Shown piece by piece: positions 15,184-23,201 of a DNA stretch of 46,277 nt (position 1 is the stretch's first letter; each line of letters opens with the position of its first letter). The notes under the pieces are model-generated. The model was not told the DNA's origin. It saw nothing but the letters and a program-made list of their open reading frames with translations, and did no database searches. Source of the stretch: a virus. The stretch covers positions 1-46,277 of IMG/VR virus record IMGVR_UViG_3300009509_000058. The stretch is one strand, 5' to 3'. Both the position numbers and the translations under genes were made by a program.

Positions 15184-18006
15184 ATGGCAGTAGATGATAT
15201 CATAGCAATAAAAGCCCAAGCCGTAGACGACATGATGGATACACTGGGGCAATCAGCGGTGTTGACCCCGATAGATCACTCCGTACCACCATTCACCATC
15301 AGAGTACACCCAACATGTATAACTGACAAAGCCCCTGATGGATTTGGTGCCTATGTGGTAGTGCACATGCCAGCAGTGAAGATGTGTCGTGAAGATCTAC
15401 CGGCTGAGTATACACCAGCTAGAGGAGATAGGCTAAGCATCACCGGCTGCGGTGACTTCGTGATAGAGACCCCACTACGGTTATATACCAGCATGGTGAC
15501 GTATGGCATAGCGGCTATACTGTATACATCTACATCCACTACGATGACCACCACGACATCGACTACAACCACTACCAGCTCATCCACAACATCATCTAGC
15601 ACTAGCACTACCAGCTCGTCATCTACTACATCATCGTCGTATAGCACTACGTCTACGCTATCGACAACATCGACCAGCACCAGCACTACGACGTCATCCA
15701 GCACTACCAGCTACAGTACTACGACATCATCCAGTACCACCACCAGTAGCTCTACCACCACATCTACACTCAGCACTAGTACTAGTAGCTCCAGCACCAC
15801 GACGTCGTCTAGTACTACCACGACCAGCTCTAGTACAACTACCACTAGCTCATCATCCAGTACCATTACCACCAGCACTACTACCACCAGCTCCACTACC
15901 TCTAGTAGCTGCTCATCTACCACTACGACGTCATCTAGCACTATGACCACCACTACTACCATGTCGTCTAGCTCTAGCTCCAGCACTACAACTACCACTA
16001 CAATCACTACGACGTCGTCTAGTAGCTCATCCAGCACCACTACGTCGTCTAGCACTACCACCACCACCAGCTCATCATCTAGCACTACAACCTCATCCAG
16101 CACCACTAGCACGCACTCTACTACCTCCACCACACATAGCACTACCACTACCAGCTCATCTACCACTACCAGCTCATCTACTACTACCTCTACTACTAGC
16201 TCATCGTCCAGTACATGCTCTACGCTAAGCACATCGTCCAGCACTACCACTACCACCAGCTCATCGTCTACTACATCCAGTACAATGTCATCTACCACCA
16301 CTACTACCTGGACTACGACCACCACTACGACGTCGTCCAGCACTACCACTACAACATCATCCAGTACCACCACGACGTCATATAGTACCACTACGACATC
16401 ATCTACTACTAGTAGCTCATCATCTACATTATCTACTACTAGTACCTCATCATCTACTACCTCCACATCATCCAGCACCTATAGCACACTATCCACCACT
16501 ACCTCTACCACATCGTCGTCTACTACCACCACCACGACGTCGTCTAGCTCATCCACGACGTCTACCAGCACGTCTACGTATAGTACATCATCAACCACTA
16601 CTAGCACAACCACCAGCACTACTACATCATCATCGTCAACTACCTTAAGCTCTACCACGTCATCCAGCACTACGTCATCGACACTATCGACATCTACCAC
16701 TACCAGCTCATCGTCATCGACATCCAGTACGGCCTCTACACTGTCCACTACATCGTCTACTACATCATCCAGCACTACTACATCATCCACGATATCATCC
16801 TCATCATCATCTACCACTACCAGCTCCTCCACTACATCAATGACCACTACCACTACTACCTCAGACCTCTACGAATACTCCTACTACCGTACTATCACCA
16901 TCGACAACACCAAGGTCTACGGTGCCGCTAATCACAGTAACTTCCCGATGTTGTTCTCACACACTGCTGACTGGCTCAAAACCATAGGCAACGGAGGACA
17001 TATCACCGACTCTAATGGCTATGACATCATATTCACTGATGAGGACGCACTCGACCAGCTCGATCACGAGATAATCTCATACAACGGCACTACTGGAGAG
17101 TTCGTAGCCTGGGTGAGAATACCCACGCTGCTATACTCTACAGACACCACTATCCGTATATTCTATGGTAATTCCGCCATCTCATCATCCCAGGAAAACA
17201 TCGGTGGTACCTGGGAGCCCAACTACCTTGGTGTGTGGCATATGAAAGAATCCGGTAACGGCACTACTGATGAATTCGTAGACTCTAGCGGCAACAGCAA
17301 TCACGGTACTGGCGGTAACGGTGTAACAAGCGCTACTCCGACACGCACAACCGGAAAGCTAAAATACAGCCAGAGCTTCGACGGTGGTGACTTTATCACC
17401 ATGGGTAACGTACTCAGCCGAGGCAAGAACGCAGCACAATCCTACTCAGCTTGGATACAAACCACTAGCGGATCTGCAATGCAAGTAGTAGGAAAAGCCA
17501 ACGCCTCTACATGGCAGGGAGTATGGTGTGACTTAGAGGCAACCGGCGACATGGGATTTTACATGTACGATAGTGTCGGCAACTACATAGCTAAGCTAAG
17601 TAACACCAACTACACATCAGGTGCTTGGCATTACCTGACATGGGTGTTTGACGGTACCAACGACGCTTCCGGTATATCACTATACGCAGACGGCGCATTA
17701 CTGACTGCTAGTAGCAACAACGACCCACTAGGTACTGTGACTAGTACTGTTGTGTTCAGTATAGGCTGCGCTGGCAACGGCGGTGGATATTTCTGGGATG
17801 GTCTATTGGAAGAGATCAGACTACGTGGATACACCACACCTCTGACCTGGCATCAAACAGAATACGCTAATCAAAACTCACCAAGCACATTCTATACGCT
17901 AGGCGCCGAGACAGGATCATTATCACGCACGTCAACCACAACAACAACTACAACAACAACTACCACCACTAGTACCAGCACTACTACATCAACACCGCCA
18001 CCATAA
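15184..18006 (+). CDS. gpFII-like connector fused to mucin-like stalk and LamG domain
   Basis: A 940-residue protein in four parts. Residues 1-115 resemble lambda-type head-tail joining protein FII: AVDDMMDTLGQSAVLTPI, then TPARGDRLSITGCGDFVIET. Residues about 116-559 are almost only Ser and Thr, with scattered Tyr, Leu, Cys, His and Met, like a mucin stalk. Residues about 560-905 form lectin-like modules: first a DUF2341-like part (YRTITIDNTKVYGAANHSNFP and IRIFYGNS), then a LamG/concanavalin-type jelly roll (LGVWHMKESG, SQSFDGGDFITMG, YSAWIQT, WHYLTWVFDGTN, WDGLLEEIRL). A short Thr-rich tail ends TSTPPP. Normal FII proteins have roughly 117 residues, so the extension would project from the neck as fibres or whiskers (inference). 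GGAGGG precedes the ATG. Confidence 0.8.
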   Translation: MAVDDIIAIKAQAVDDMMDTLGQSAVLTPIDHSVPPFTIRVHPTCITDKAPDGFGAYVVVHMPAVKMCREDLPAEYTPARGDRLSITGCGDFVIETPLRLYTSMVTYGIAAILYTSTSTTMTTTTSTTTTTSSSTTSSSTSTTSSSSTTSSSYSTTSTLSTTSTSTSTTTSSSTTSYSTTTSSSTTTSSSTTTSTLSTSTSSSSTTTSSSTTTTSSSTTTTSSSSSTITTSTTTTSSTTSSSCSSTTTTSSSTMTTTTTMSSSSSSSTTTTTTITTTSSSSSSSTTTSSSTTTTTSSSSSTTTSSSTTSTHSTTSTTHSTTTTSSSTTTSSSTTTSTTSSSSSTCSTLSTSSSTTTTTSSSSTTSSTMSSTTTTTWTTTTTTTSSSTTTTTSSSTTTTSYSTTTTSSTTSSSSSTLSTTSTSSSTTSTSSSTYSTLSTTTSTTSSSTTTTTTSSSSSTTSTSTSTYSTSSTTTSTTTSTTTSSSSTTLSSTTSSSTTSSTLSTSTTTSSSSSTSSTASTLSTTSSTTSSSTTTSSTISSSSSSTTTSSSTTSMTTTTTTSDLYEYSYYRTITIDNTKVYGAANHSNFPMLFSHTADWLKTIGNGGHITDSNGYDIIFTDEDALDQLDHEIISYNGTTGEFVAWVRIPTLLYSTDTTIRIFYGNSAISSSQENIGGTWEPNYLGVWHMKESGNGTTDEFVDSSGNSNHGTGGNGVTSATPTRTTGKLKYSQSFDGGDFITMGNVLSRGKNAAQSYSAWIQTTSGSAMQVVGKANASTWQGVWCDLEATGDMGFYMYDSVGNYIAKLSNTNYTSGAWHYLTWVFDGTNDASGISLYADGALLTASSNNDPLGTVTSTVVFSIGCAGNGGGYFWDGLLEEIRLRGYTTPLTWHQTEYANQNSPSTFYTLGAETGSLSRTSTTTTTTTTTTTTSTSTTTSTPPP
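15529..16860 (+). repeat. Mucin-like Ser/Thr coding tract
   Basis: About 1.33 kb encodes roughly 444 residues of Ser and Thr. Thr codons ACT, ACC, ACG and ACA and Ser codons TCA, TCC, TCG, TCT, AGC and AGT are mixed, so the DNA is not a simple microsatellite. Antisense frames stay open and read as Val/Asp/Leu strings; these are by-products of composition. Confidence 0.9.
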
Positions 18007-18015
18007 CGAGGTATT

Positions 18016-18729
18016 ATGATCACCATAAGAGAACAAATACTACAGCTAATCAAAGCCGAACTAGCCAAAATCCTAATCTCTAACGGCTATTATACCAATA
18101 TCGGCTTACACACAATCCGTGGTCGTTATGATGTGTTCCCTAGCGAACTACCCGCTGTGGTGCTCCTAGCCGACCAAGAAGAGGCTATAGCATTCACAGG
18201 CCGTGATGAGTGCGAAATGAACATTACCATATCCGGGTTTAGTAAATATTCAAACTCATACCCAGAATACACCGATCGCCTAGCCCACGATGCAGAGGCT
18301 ATACTAGGCGACATAAAGACCTGCATGACGTCAATCCGGTTTACATTAGACTTCTCATCAGGCTCAATAGAACCAAGAGTGGGAATGACCATAACCGGCT
18401 CTTCATCAGGCGCTACATCCATAGTAGAATCCATATCCGTCGCCTCCGGTTCATGGGCGACTAACGACGCAGCCGGAACACTGTCACTCCGACTGCCATG
18501 GCAGGACTACACAACAGAATCACTACTCACACCAGGAGGAGGGGTTATCGCATCTACTACCGGCACTATGACTCTCATACCACCATTCTCTGACCTCCTC
18601 AATAATATAGAATACCGACGAGGTGGCATAGACCCACTTCCTGATCCTGGAGAAGGCGCAATGAAAATATCAGCTAACTTCTCCGTAGTATACGTCACAC
18701 TCGCTGGTAACCCATATAAACAATCATAG
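18016..18729 (+). CDS. Tail terminator-like protein with inserted module
   Basis: A 237-residue protein whose N-terminal 100 residues (TIREQILQLIKAELAKIL, then RGRYDVFPSELPAVVLLAD and an acidic beta segment) and C-terminal 40 residues (MKISANFSVVYVTLAGNPY) look like a gpU/minor tail terminator. Between them, about residues 118-190, sits a module with GMTITGSSSGATSIVES and SGSWATNDAAGTLSL. It is related to a module in the gpD-like protein (11596-12516). It caps the tail tube and joins it to the head. Its position before the major tail protein matches lambda gene U. Start preceded by GAGGT. Confidence 0.72.
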   Translation: MITIREQILQLIKAELAKILISNGYYTNIGLHTIRGRYDVFPSELPAVVLLADQEEAIAFTGRDECEMNITISGFSKYSNSYPEYTDRLAHDAEAILGDIKTCMTSIRFTLDFSSGSIEPRVGMTITGSSSGATSIVESISVASGSWATNDAAGTLSLRLPWQDYTTESLLTPGGGVIASTTGTMTLIPPFSDLLNNIEYRRGGIDPLPDPGEGAMKISANFSVVYVTLAGNPYKQS

Positions 18730-18743
18730 CAAAGGAGATTTCT

Positions 18744-19760
18744 ATGAAATCAAATACCGCTGAAAATGGAAAGCTCATGTATGAAGCCGGACAGACAGTG
18801 TACGCCATGGAGGCGCTAACTGACTCTGGTGACAACACTAGCTTTACCTCCAATGCGACATACTGGTCGGATAAATCCGGGTACTCCCCAGACGTCAGGC
18901 CTGATGGCCTGATCTCATCCCCACTGATCATACCGGATGACTCCGCAGTAAACAATGTCGTTGATGTGCCTGCCGGCACATGCTATCTGGCTGGCGTCGA
19001 GACCAATGTTACAGCAGCCGAGATCACTTGCGTGCGCGGTGCTGGGGCATCCACCAAGTACATAATCAACTCTGTTATAGTCACTGCCGCTGGCGCTTAT
19101 GACGTACTGACCGGCACAGGCCATGCATCGGCATTCTCCACCACACGTGGCGCTGCCGGTGGCCCGCCGCTCATCACTGTCGGCGCTATAGAGGTTGGCC
19201 AGGTAAAATTCACCTCAGATACCGATGCAGCAGTACTCACATCTGAGATATACCAGGTACCGGGGCAGTCCCAGGAACGGTATGACTACCCTCTCTGGGA
19301 GGAGAACTTCGGACCAAACCAGGCCGGTACTCGCGAAGGTGGATCAATCACATTCCTTTCTGCTCTACCGGATGATCATGTAGGGACCCTCCCAAAGGGT
19401 GTATATGCGTCGTACTCAGATCCGATATTTGCCGAAATGAGGCCTGTGTCTGACTTTGTGCCACCTGAGAACTCGCATTCGGTCAGCTCTACCCAGGTAT
19501 ACCAACAGACAATCGGCTCACGGTCGTCATCTATAGGCCAGGGATCGTTCACCAAGTACATGAAAACCGGCTACAATGATGAAGTGCTTAAGCTGAAGGA
19601 GTACATCCTGTGGTTTAAGTTCTTTCCTGATAAGTACAAGACAGGCTACGTACTCTGCCAAGGCAAGCTCGGCGTGACATGCTCATACCCGGCAGACGGC
19701 TCAATGGTAGCTAACTGCACTATCTCAGCCGATGAGGTAGCGATATATAAAGAATCATAA
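18744..19760 (+). CDS. Major tail tube protein
   Basis: A 338-residue protein in the lambda gpV position. The N-terminal half has Ig-like character (AGTCYLAGVETNVTAAEITC). The C-terminal half contains EENFGPNQAGTREGGSITFL and MKTGYNDEVLKLKEYILWFK, and the chain ends MVANCTISADEVAIYKES. It presumably forms the stacked tube of the flexible tail. It has an AAAGGAG ribosome site and is followed by a strong hairpin (19789-19820), as expected for a very highly expressed structural gene. Assignment rests mainly on synteny and size. Confidence 0.75.
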   Translation: MKSNTAENGKLMYEAGQTVYAMEALTDSGDNTSFTSNATYWSDKSGYSPDVRPDGLISSPLIIPDDSAVNNVVDVPAGTCYLAGVETNVTAAEITCVRGAGASTKYIINSVIVTAAGAYDVLTGTGHASAFSTTRGAAGGPPLITVGAIEVGQVKFTSDTDAAVLTSEIYQVPGQSQERYDYPLWEENFGPNQAGTREGGSITFLSALPDDHVGTLPKGVYASYSDPIFAEMRPVSDFVPPENSHSVSSTQVYQQTIGSRSSSIGQGSFTKYMKTGYNDEVLKLKEYILWFKFFPDKYKTGYVLCQGKLGVTCSYPADGSMVANCTISADEVAIYKES

Positions 19761-19788
19761 CCACTAACTACTAACCACTAATCACAGA

Positions 19789-19820
19789 CTAACGGCCTCG
19801 GCTCACTACCGGGGCCTTAG
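19789..19820 (+). terminator. Hairpin after the major tail gene
   Basis: CTAACGGCCTCGG pairs with CCGGGGCCTTAG around a 7-nt loop, with one bulged C and one G-T pair. It lies 28 nt after the major tail stop and just before the G gene start. No U run follows, so it may act as an mRNA-stabilising or attenuating structure rather than a full terminator. Confidence 0.55.
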
Positions 19821-19839
19821 TCACACCCAGGAGCATACA

Positions 19840-20313
19840 ATGGCATTCAATTCAAAAAAATTCATGACAACTGAGTTCCAGCCCAGAACTCAAAAAGTAC
19901 CTGTACCGGATATGAAAGACTGGTTTGATCAGGACACTCCTGCCGAGTTCACTGTACGTGGACTAACCGGCAACGAACTAGCTATCACACATGAAGCAGT
20001 AGATAAACACCGTAACATCGCTGGTCTAATCAGTGGTTTACTCTCAGGTCAATCACAAGAAAAGATAGAAGCAATCAGAACATCACTGGGGGTTACAGAA
20101 GACGTGCCAGGTGAGATAGCGCGCAGACTAGAGATGATCACCACAGCCTGTATCGACCCACACCTAGACATGGATGTCGCTGTCAAGATAGCACAAGTCT
20201 ACCCAGTCGAGTTTTACGAGATCACTAACACCATCACCAAGCTTACTGGCCAAGGCCAGATACCGGGAAAATCCAAGCCCTCTGGCGAGACCCAAGTGTC
20301 AGGGCGTCCCTAG
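19840..20313 (+). CDS. Tail assembly chaperone G-like (zero-frame product)
   Basis: A 157-residue protein (MAFNSKKFMTTEFQPRTQKV) between the major tail and tape-measure genes, the position of lambda gene G. It includes FTVRGLTGNELAITHEAVDK and a helical part VAVKIAQVYPVEFYEITNTITKL. Near the C-terminus a GGGAAAA heptamer allows a -1 shift into a second frame (see 19840-20444). The zero-frame product ends at TAG 20311-20313. In lambda, G and G-T bind the tape measure protein and recruit tube subunits during tail assembly, then leave the virion. Confidence 0.85.
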   Translation: MAFNSKKFMTTEFQPRTQKVPVPDMKDWFDQDTPAEFTVRGLTGNELAITHEAVDKHRNIAGLISGLLSGQSQEKIEAIRTSLGVTEDVPGEIARRLEMITTACIDPHLDMDVAVKIAQVYPVEFYEITNTITKLTGQGQIPGKSKPSGETQVSGRP

Positions 20314-20444
20314 CGCTATGCCACGCCAGAGGGCTATTGCTATTTCAGGCCAGGCCAGACATCTTCCCGGAAGGCTTTCTCACAGACACAGAGATAGCTC
20401 TCTGGGGAATGTATTACGATGAACTTAACACAAAGACTAAATAG
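19840..20444 (+). CDS. Tail assembly chaperone G-T (-1 frameshift product)
   Basis: If ribosomes slip -1 at 20265-20271, translation continues in a frame open from 20271 to TAG at 20442-20444. This adds about 57 residues beginning IQALWRDPSVRASLALCHAR and including RPDIFPEGFLTDTEIALWGM. The T part has no good start of its own and fills the gap before the tape measure gene, whose ATG lies 8 nt beyond. This is the conserved G/G-T arrangement of long-tailed phages. The resulting fusion is about 201 residues. Confidence 0.85.
20265..20271 (+). promoter_or_regulatory. Programmed -1 frameshift heptamer GGGAAAA
   Basis: The zero-frame codons CCG GGA AAA place the heptamer G GGA AAA in the exact X XXY YYZ phase needed for tandem slippage to GGG AAA. 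It is very close to lambda's GGGAAAG. The -1 frame downstream is open up to the tape measure gene. Confidence 0.88.
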
Positions 20445-20452
20445 GATGCTAT

Positions 20453-23197
20453 ATGGCTAATGTATCACGTACCATAGACATAATATTTAACGGCACAGAT
20501 AACGTATCTGGTGCCACCAAATCCATTGTCAAAGGCATAAAGCAAATCGACCAAGCAGCTGACTTTACTGTAGACAAGCTAAATACTCTAGCTGATGGAT
20601 TCAAGACTGCTGAACTAGCGGCGCTCGCACTAGGTACCACTCTAGCTACATTAGCCACAATGCAGTTCAAAAAGTTCGAGTCAGCATGGATCGATCTCGA
20701 CAAAATCATTAACCCCACAACAGATGACCTAGAGGTTGCTGATGCTCAGGTACAAGCCTTAGCGCTACACTACGGTGTATCTGTCACTGAAATCACTCGC
20801 AGTACCATAGACTTCAAACGCGCAGGATTTGACCTAGCGGACTCACTCACACTAGTAGAAGGCAGTCTACAGCTAGCTAGCGCCGGTAACGTAGAGATGG
20901 CTACATCAACCGAGTTCATGATAGCTATCATGAAAGGCTTTGAGCTAGAACTCAGTGACACTGGCGAGGTAATCAACACACTCAATGTCCTATCAGACAA
21001 ATACGCTACCACAGTAGAGGAGCTGGGTATAGCTCTGTCACGTGTGGCACCTACAGCCAAGACAGCCGGTCTCACTATGCGTGAGGCTGCCAGTCTAGCA
21101 GTGCCTATCATAGAAGTATTTCGCTCCGGTGAAGAAGCCGGTACAGCTCTACGTCGTGGTCTTATCAAACTAACCGATGACGCCAAACCAGTACAGAATG
21201 CGCTTGCTATGCTTGGAGTCGAACAACGTGCAGCCAACGGCGAATTACGTTCCGGTAAAGACATACTCTACGACATAGCAGCGGCGTTCGGTAAAGCCAA
21301 CGACAGTAATAAGTTATTCATAGCATCTCAGCTGTTCGGCCAACGCCAAGCAGCCAAGATGATCAAAGTCCTTGACGACTGGAATTACGTAATGTCGATC
21401 CAGAGTGTAGAGGCACTAAACGACTTCTCGTACACACTAGAGCAGGTCGACAAAAAGCTCGCTAGCACTGAAGTCGGTATAGGTCGTACTCTGTCAGCAC
21501 TAGAGTTGATATCGATTCGTATCGGTCAAAAAGTAAAACCCGGTATAGACAGTACACTATCAGGTATCACTACACTACTAACTGAAGTCAGTAATGCTAT
21601 ACAAGAAGGCCTAGCCGATACGCTGCTCAATATACTTAATGACCTCGGCAAAGACCTCGGCGATTACTTTACTCAGATAGGTAAAGCAGTACCGGCAGCA
21701 CTCAGCTCCATAGACTACTCAGGTCTAATAGACGCTATTCACAGACTACTCACCACCATCAATGCCGAATTCGACACTCTCGATGTCACCACACCGGAAG
21801 GCCTAGCCAGAGCTATACAGTTCGTAATAGACACAATAGCGTCCGGTATCGACACCACTGTCGGCATGATCGAGATCTATGGACGAGTTAAAGATGTCAT
21901 AGTAGAACTCATCGCTGTGTATAACTCACTAGATATTGATCAGCGTGAGGCTTATGGTGCGGCTCTAGCAACAGCCGACGTAATGGAGAAGGTCGGTAAG
22001 GTATTCGGCCTACTGCTAACCCAGGTGGACTCATTCAGCACAATAATCTCAAGTGGTTTAGTTAGACTATCAGGTCTGTTCACGCTGGTAAGCAACGACG
22101 TAGAGCTATTAGCAGCACTAATAACACTAAAATTCACCTACGCTGCTAAAGACATACTGGAGCTAGTGGATTTTGTGACTCTAGGTATGTCCGAGACCGT
22201 AGGCAAAGCCCTAGCCTATATCACTGATATACACGAAGGCGCTAAAATAGCAGCTATAGAAGCTTCCTACGATATGGAGAAGGGCTATAATCAGCTAGTA
22301 CGCGGGCTAGATGCCGTCGGTAACGAAGCCTCCAACACTAAAAAGTTCATAGATGCATTAGCACAATCACTAGACGATACTCCTAGAGAGGTCGATATAT
22401 CTGTCAAAGCCGATGTCGACACCAGCTCAATAGATGAGGCTATAGCCTATACCGCAGCTGAGATAGAACGCGCCCACAAACAGAAATCAATCGACTTGGA
22501 ATACCAGTCATCAATCAAACTAGATCGCGAAGCCAAGGACTTTATAGATTTCGTATCAGGCACAGGTGCTTATGCCGGTAAAGAGATCGGAGTATTCACT
22601 GATAGTGACCTTACATATCTACAGACACGGTTGGCTAATATGCGCAAAGAGCTATCTACAACCACATCTGCACTAGAGGACACCACCAGTGTCGAGCTAA
22701 AAGTACCGGATGACGAGAAATTCAAGGCAGCCCAAGCCAAACTCCTCAAAGAGATCGATACTAATGCCGATATCATGGAGGCTAAGATCAAGGGGTTCTC
22801 AGACATAGCTAGCGCTGAGTCTGAGTCTATATCATCGTCATTCGAGTCTATAGGGGACTCCATCACCAACACAGGTGATGTATTAACCGAGCTCTATCGT
22901 CAGATGTCGACAGCCGACACCAATATATTCGCTCAGCAAGCAATTCAACGCAAGATCTCAGAAGAAGAGTCCCGCCGTAAGGAAGCATTCGATCTACAGA
23001 AAGAACTCACTCTGGCACAGATCGACCTCATCAAACAACGTTCTGCCGCTATGGCATCAGGAGATCCAATGATCACTGTCTCTGGCGATGGCCTCCAACC
23101 ACACCTAGAGGCTTTCATGTGGGAGATCCTCTCAGCTATTCAAGTCCGCGTGAACGAGGATTATGGTAACTTTTTACTAGGAATAGGAGCAGTATAA
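20453..23197 (+). CDS. Tail tape measure protein (TP901-type)
   Basis: A 914-residue protein. The N-terminal 330 residues match the TP901-type tape measure core: KFESAWIDLDKIINPTTDDL, GVSVTEITRSTIDFKRAGFD, GIALSRVAPTAKTAGLTMRE, SGEEAGTALRRGLIKLTD and IASQLFGQRQAAKMIKVL. Hydrophobic helices follow around residues 430-600. Long charged coiled-coil stretches lie in the C-terminal third (EDTTSVELKVPDDEKFKAAQ, EESRRKEAFDLQKEL). It fixes tail length and is ejected ahead of DNA. At about 0.15 nm per residue, as in other siphoviruses, the tail would be near 140 nm, an estimate only. Confidence 0.93.
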   Translation: MANVSRTIDIIFNGTDNVSGATKSIVKGIKQIDQAADFTVDKLNTLADGFKTAELAALALGTTLATLATMQFKKFESAWIDLDKIINPTTDDLEVADAQVQALALHYGVSVTEITRSTIDFKRAGFDLADSLTLVEGSLQLASAGNVEMATSTEFMIAIMKGFELELSDTGEVINTLNVLSDKYATTVEELGIALSRVAPTAKTAGLTMREAASLAVPIIEVFRSGEEAGTALRRGLIKLTDDAKPVQNALAMLGVEQRAANGELRSGKDILYDIAAAFGKANDSNKLFIASQLFGQRQAAKMIKVLDDWNYVMSIQSVEALNDFSYTLEQVDKKLASTEVGIGRTLSALELISIRIGQKVKPGIDSTLSGITTLLTEVSNAIQEGLADTLLNILNDLGKDLGDYFTQIGKAVPAALSSIDYSGLIDAIHRLLTTINAEFDTLDVTTPEGLARAIQFVIDTIASGIDTTVGMIEIYGRVKDVIVELIAVYNSLDIDQREAYGAALATADVMEKVGKVFGLLLTQVDSFSTIISSGLVRLSGLFTLVSNDVELLAALITLKFTYAAKDILELVDFVTLGMSETVGKALAYITDIHEGAKIAAIEASYDMEKGYNQLVRGLDAVGNEASNTKKFIDALAQSLDDTPREVDISVKADVDTSSIDEAIAYTAAEIERAHKQKSIDLEYQSSIKLDREAKDFIDFVSGTGAYAGKEIGVFTDSDLTYLQTRLANMRKELSTTTSALEDTTSVELKVPDDEKFKAAQAKLLKEIDTNADIMEAKIKGFSDIASAESESISSSFESIGDSITNTGDVLTELYRQMSTADTNIFAQQAIQRKISEEESRRKEAFDLQKELTLAQIDLIKQRSAAMASGDPMITVSGDGLQPHLEAFMWEILSAIQVRVNEDYGNFLLGIGAV

Positions 23198-23201
23198 CAC
23201 C

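Noticed and set aside
15351-16853. Long minus-strand frames reading Val/Asp/Leu strings opposite the Ser/Thr tracts (also at 24161-24754 and 29177-30295)
   Set aside because: They are the antisense of ACN/TCN/AGY codons, lack ribosome sites and consist of low-complexity composition only.
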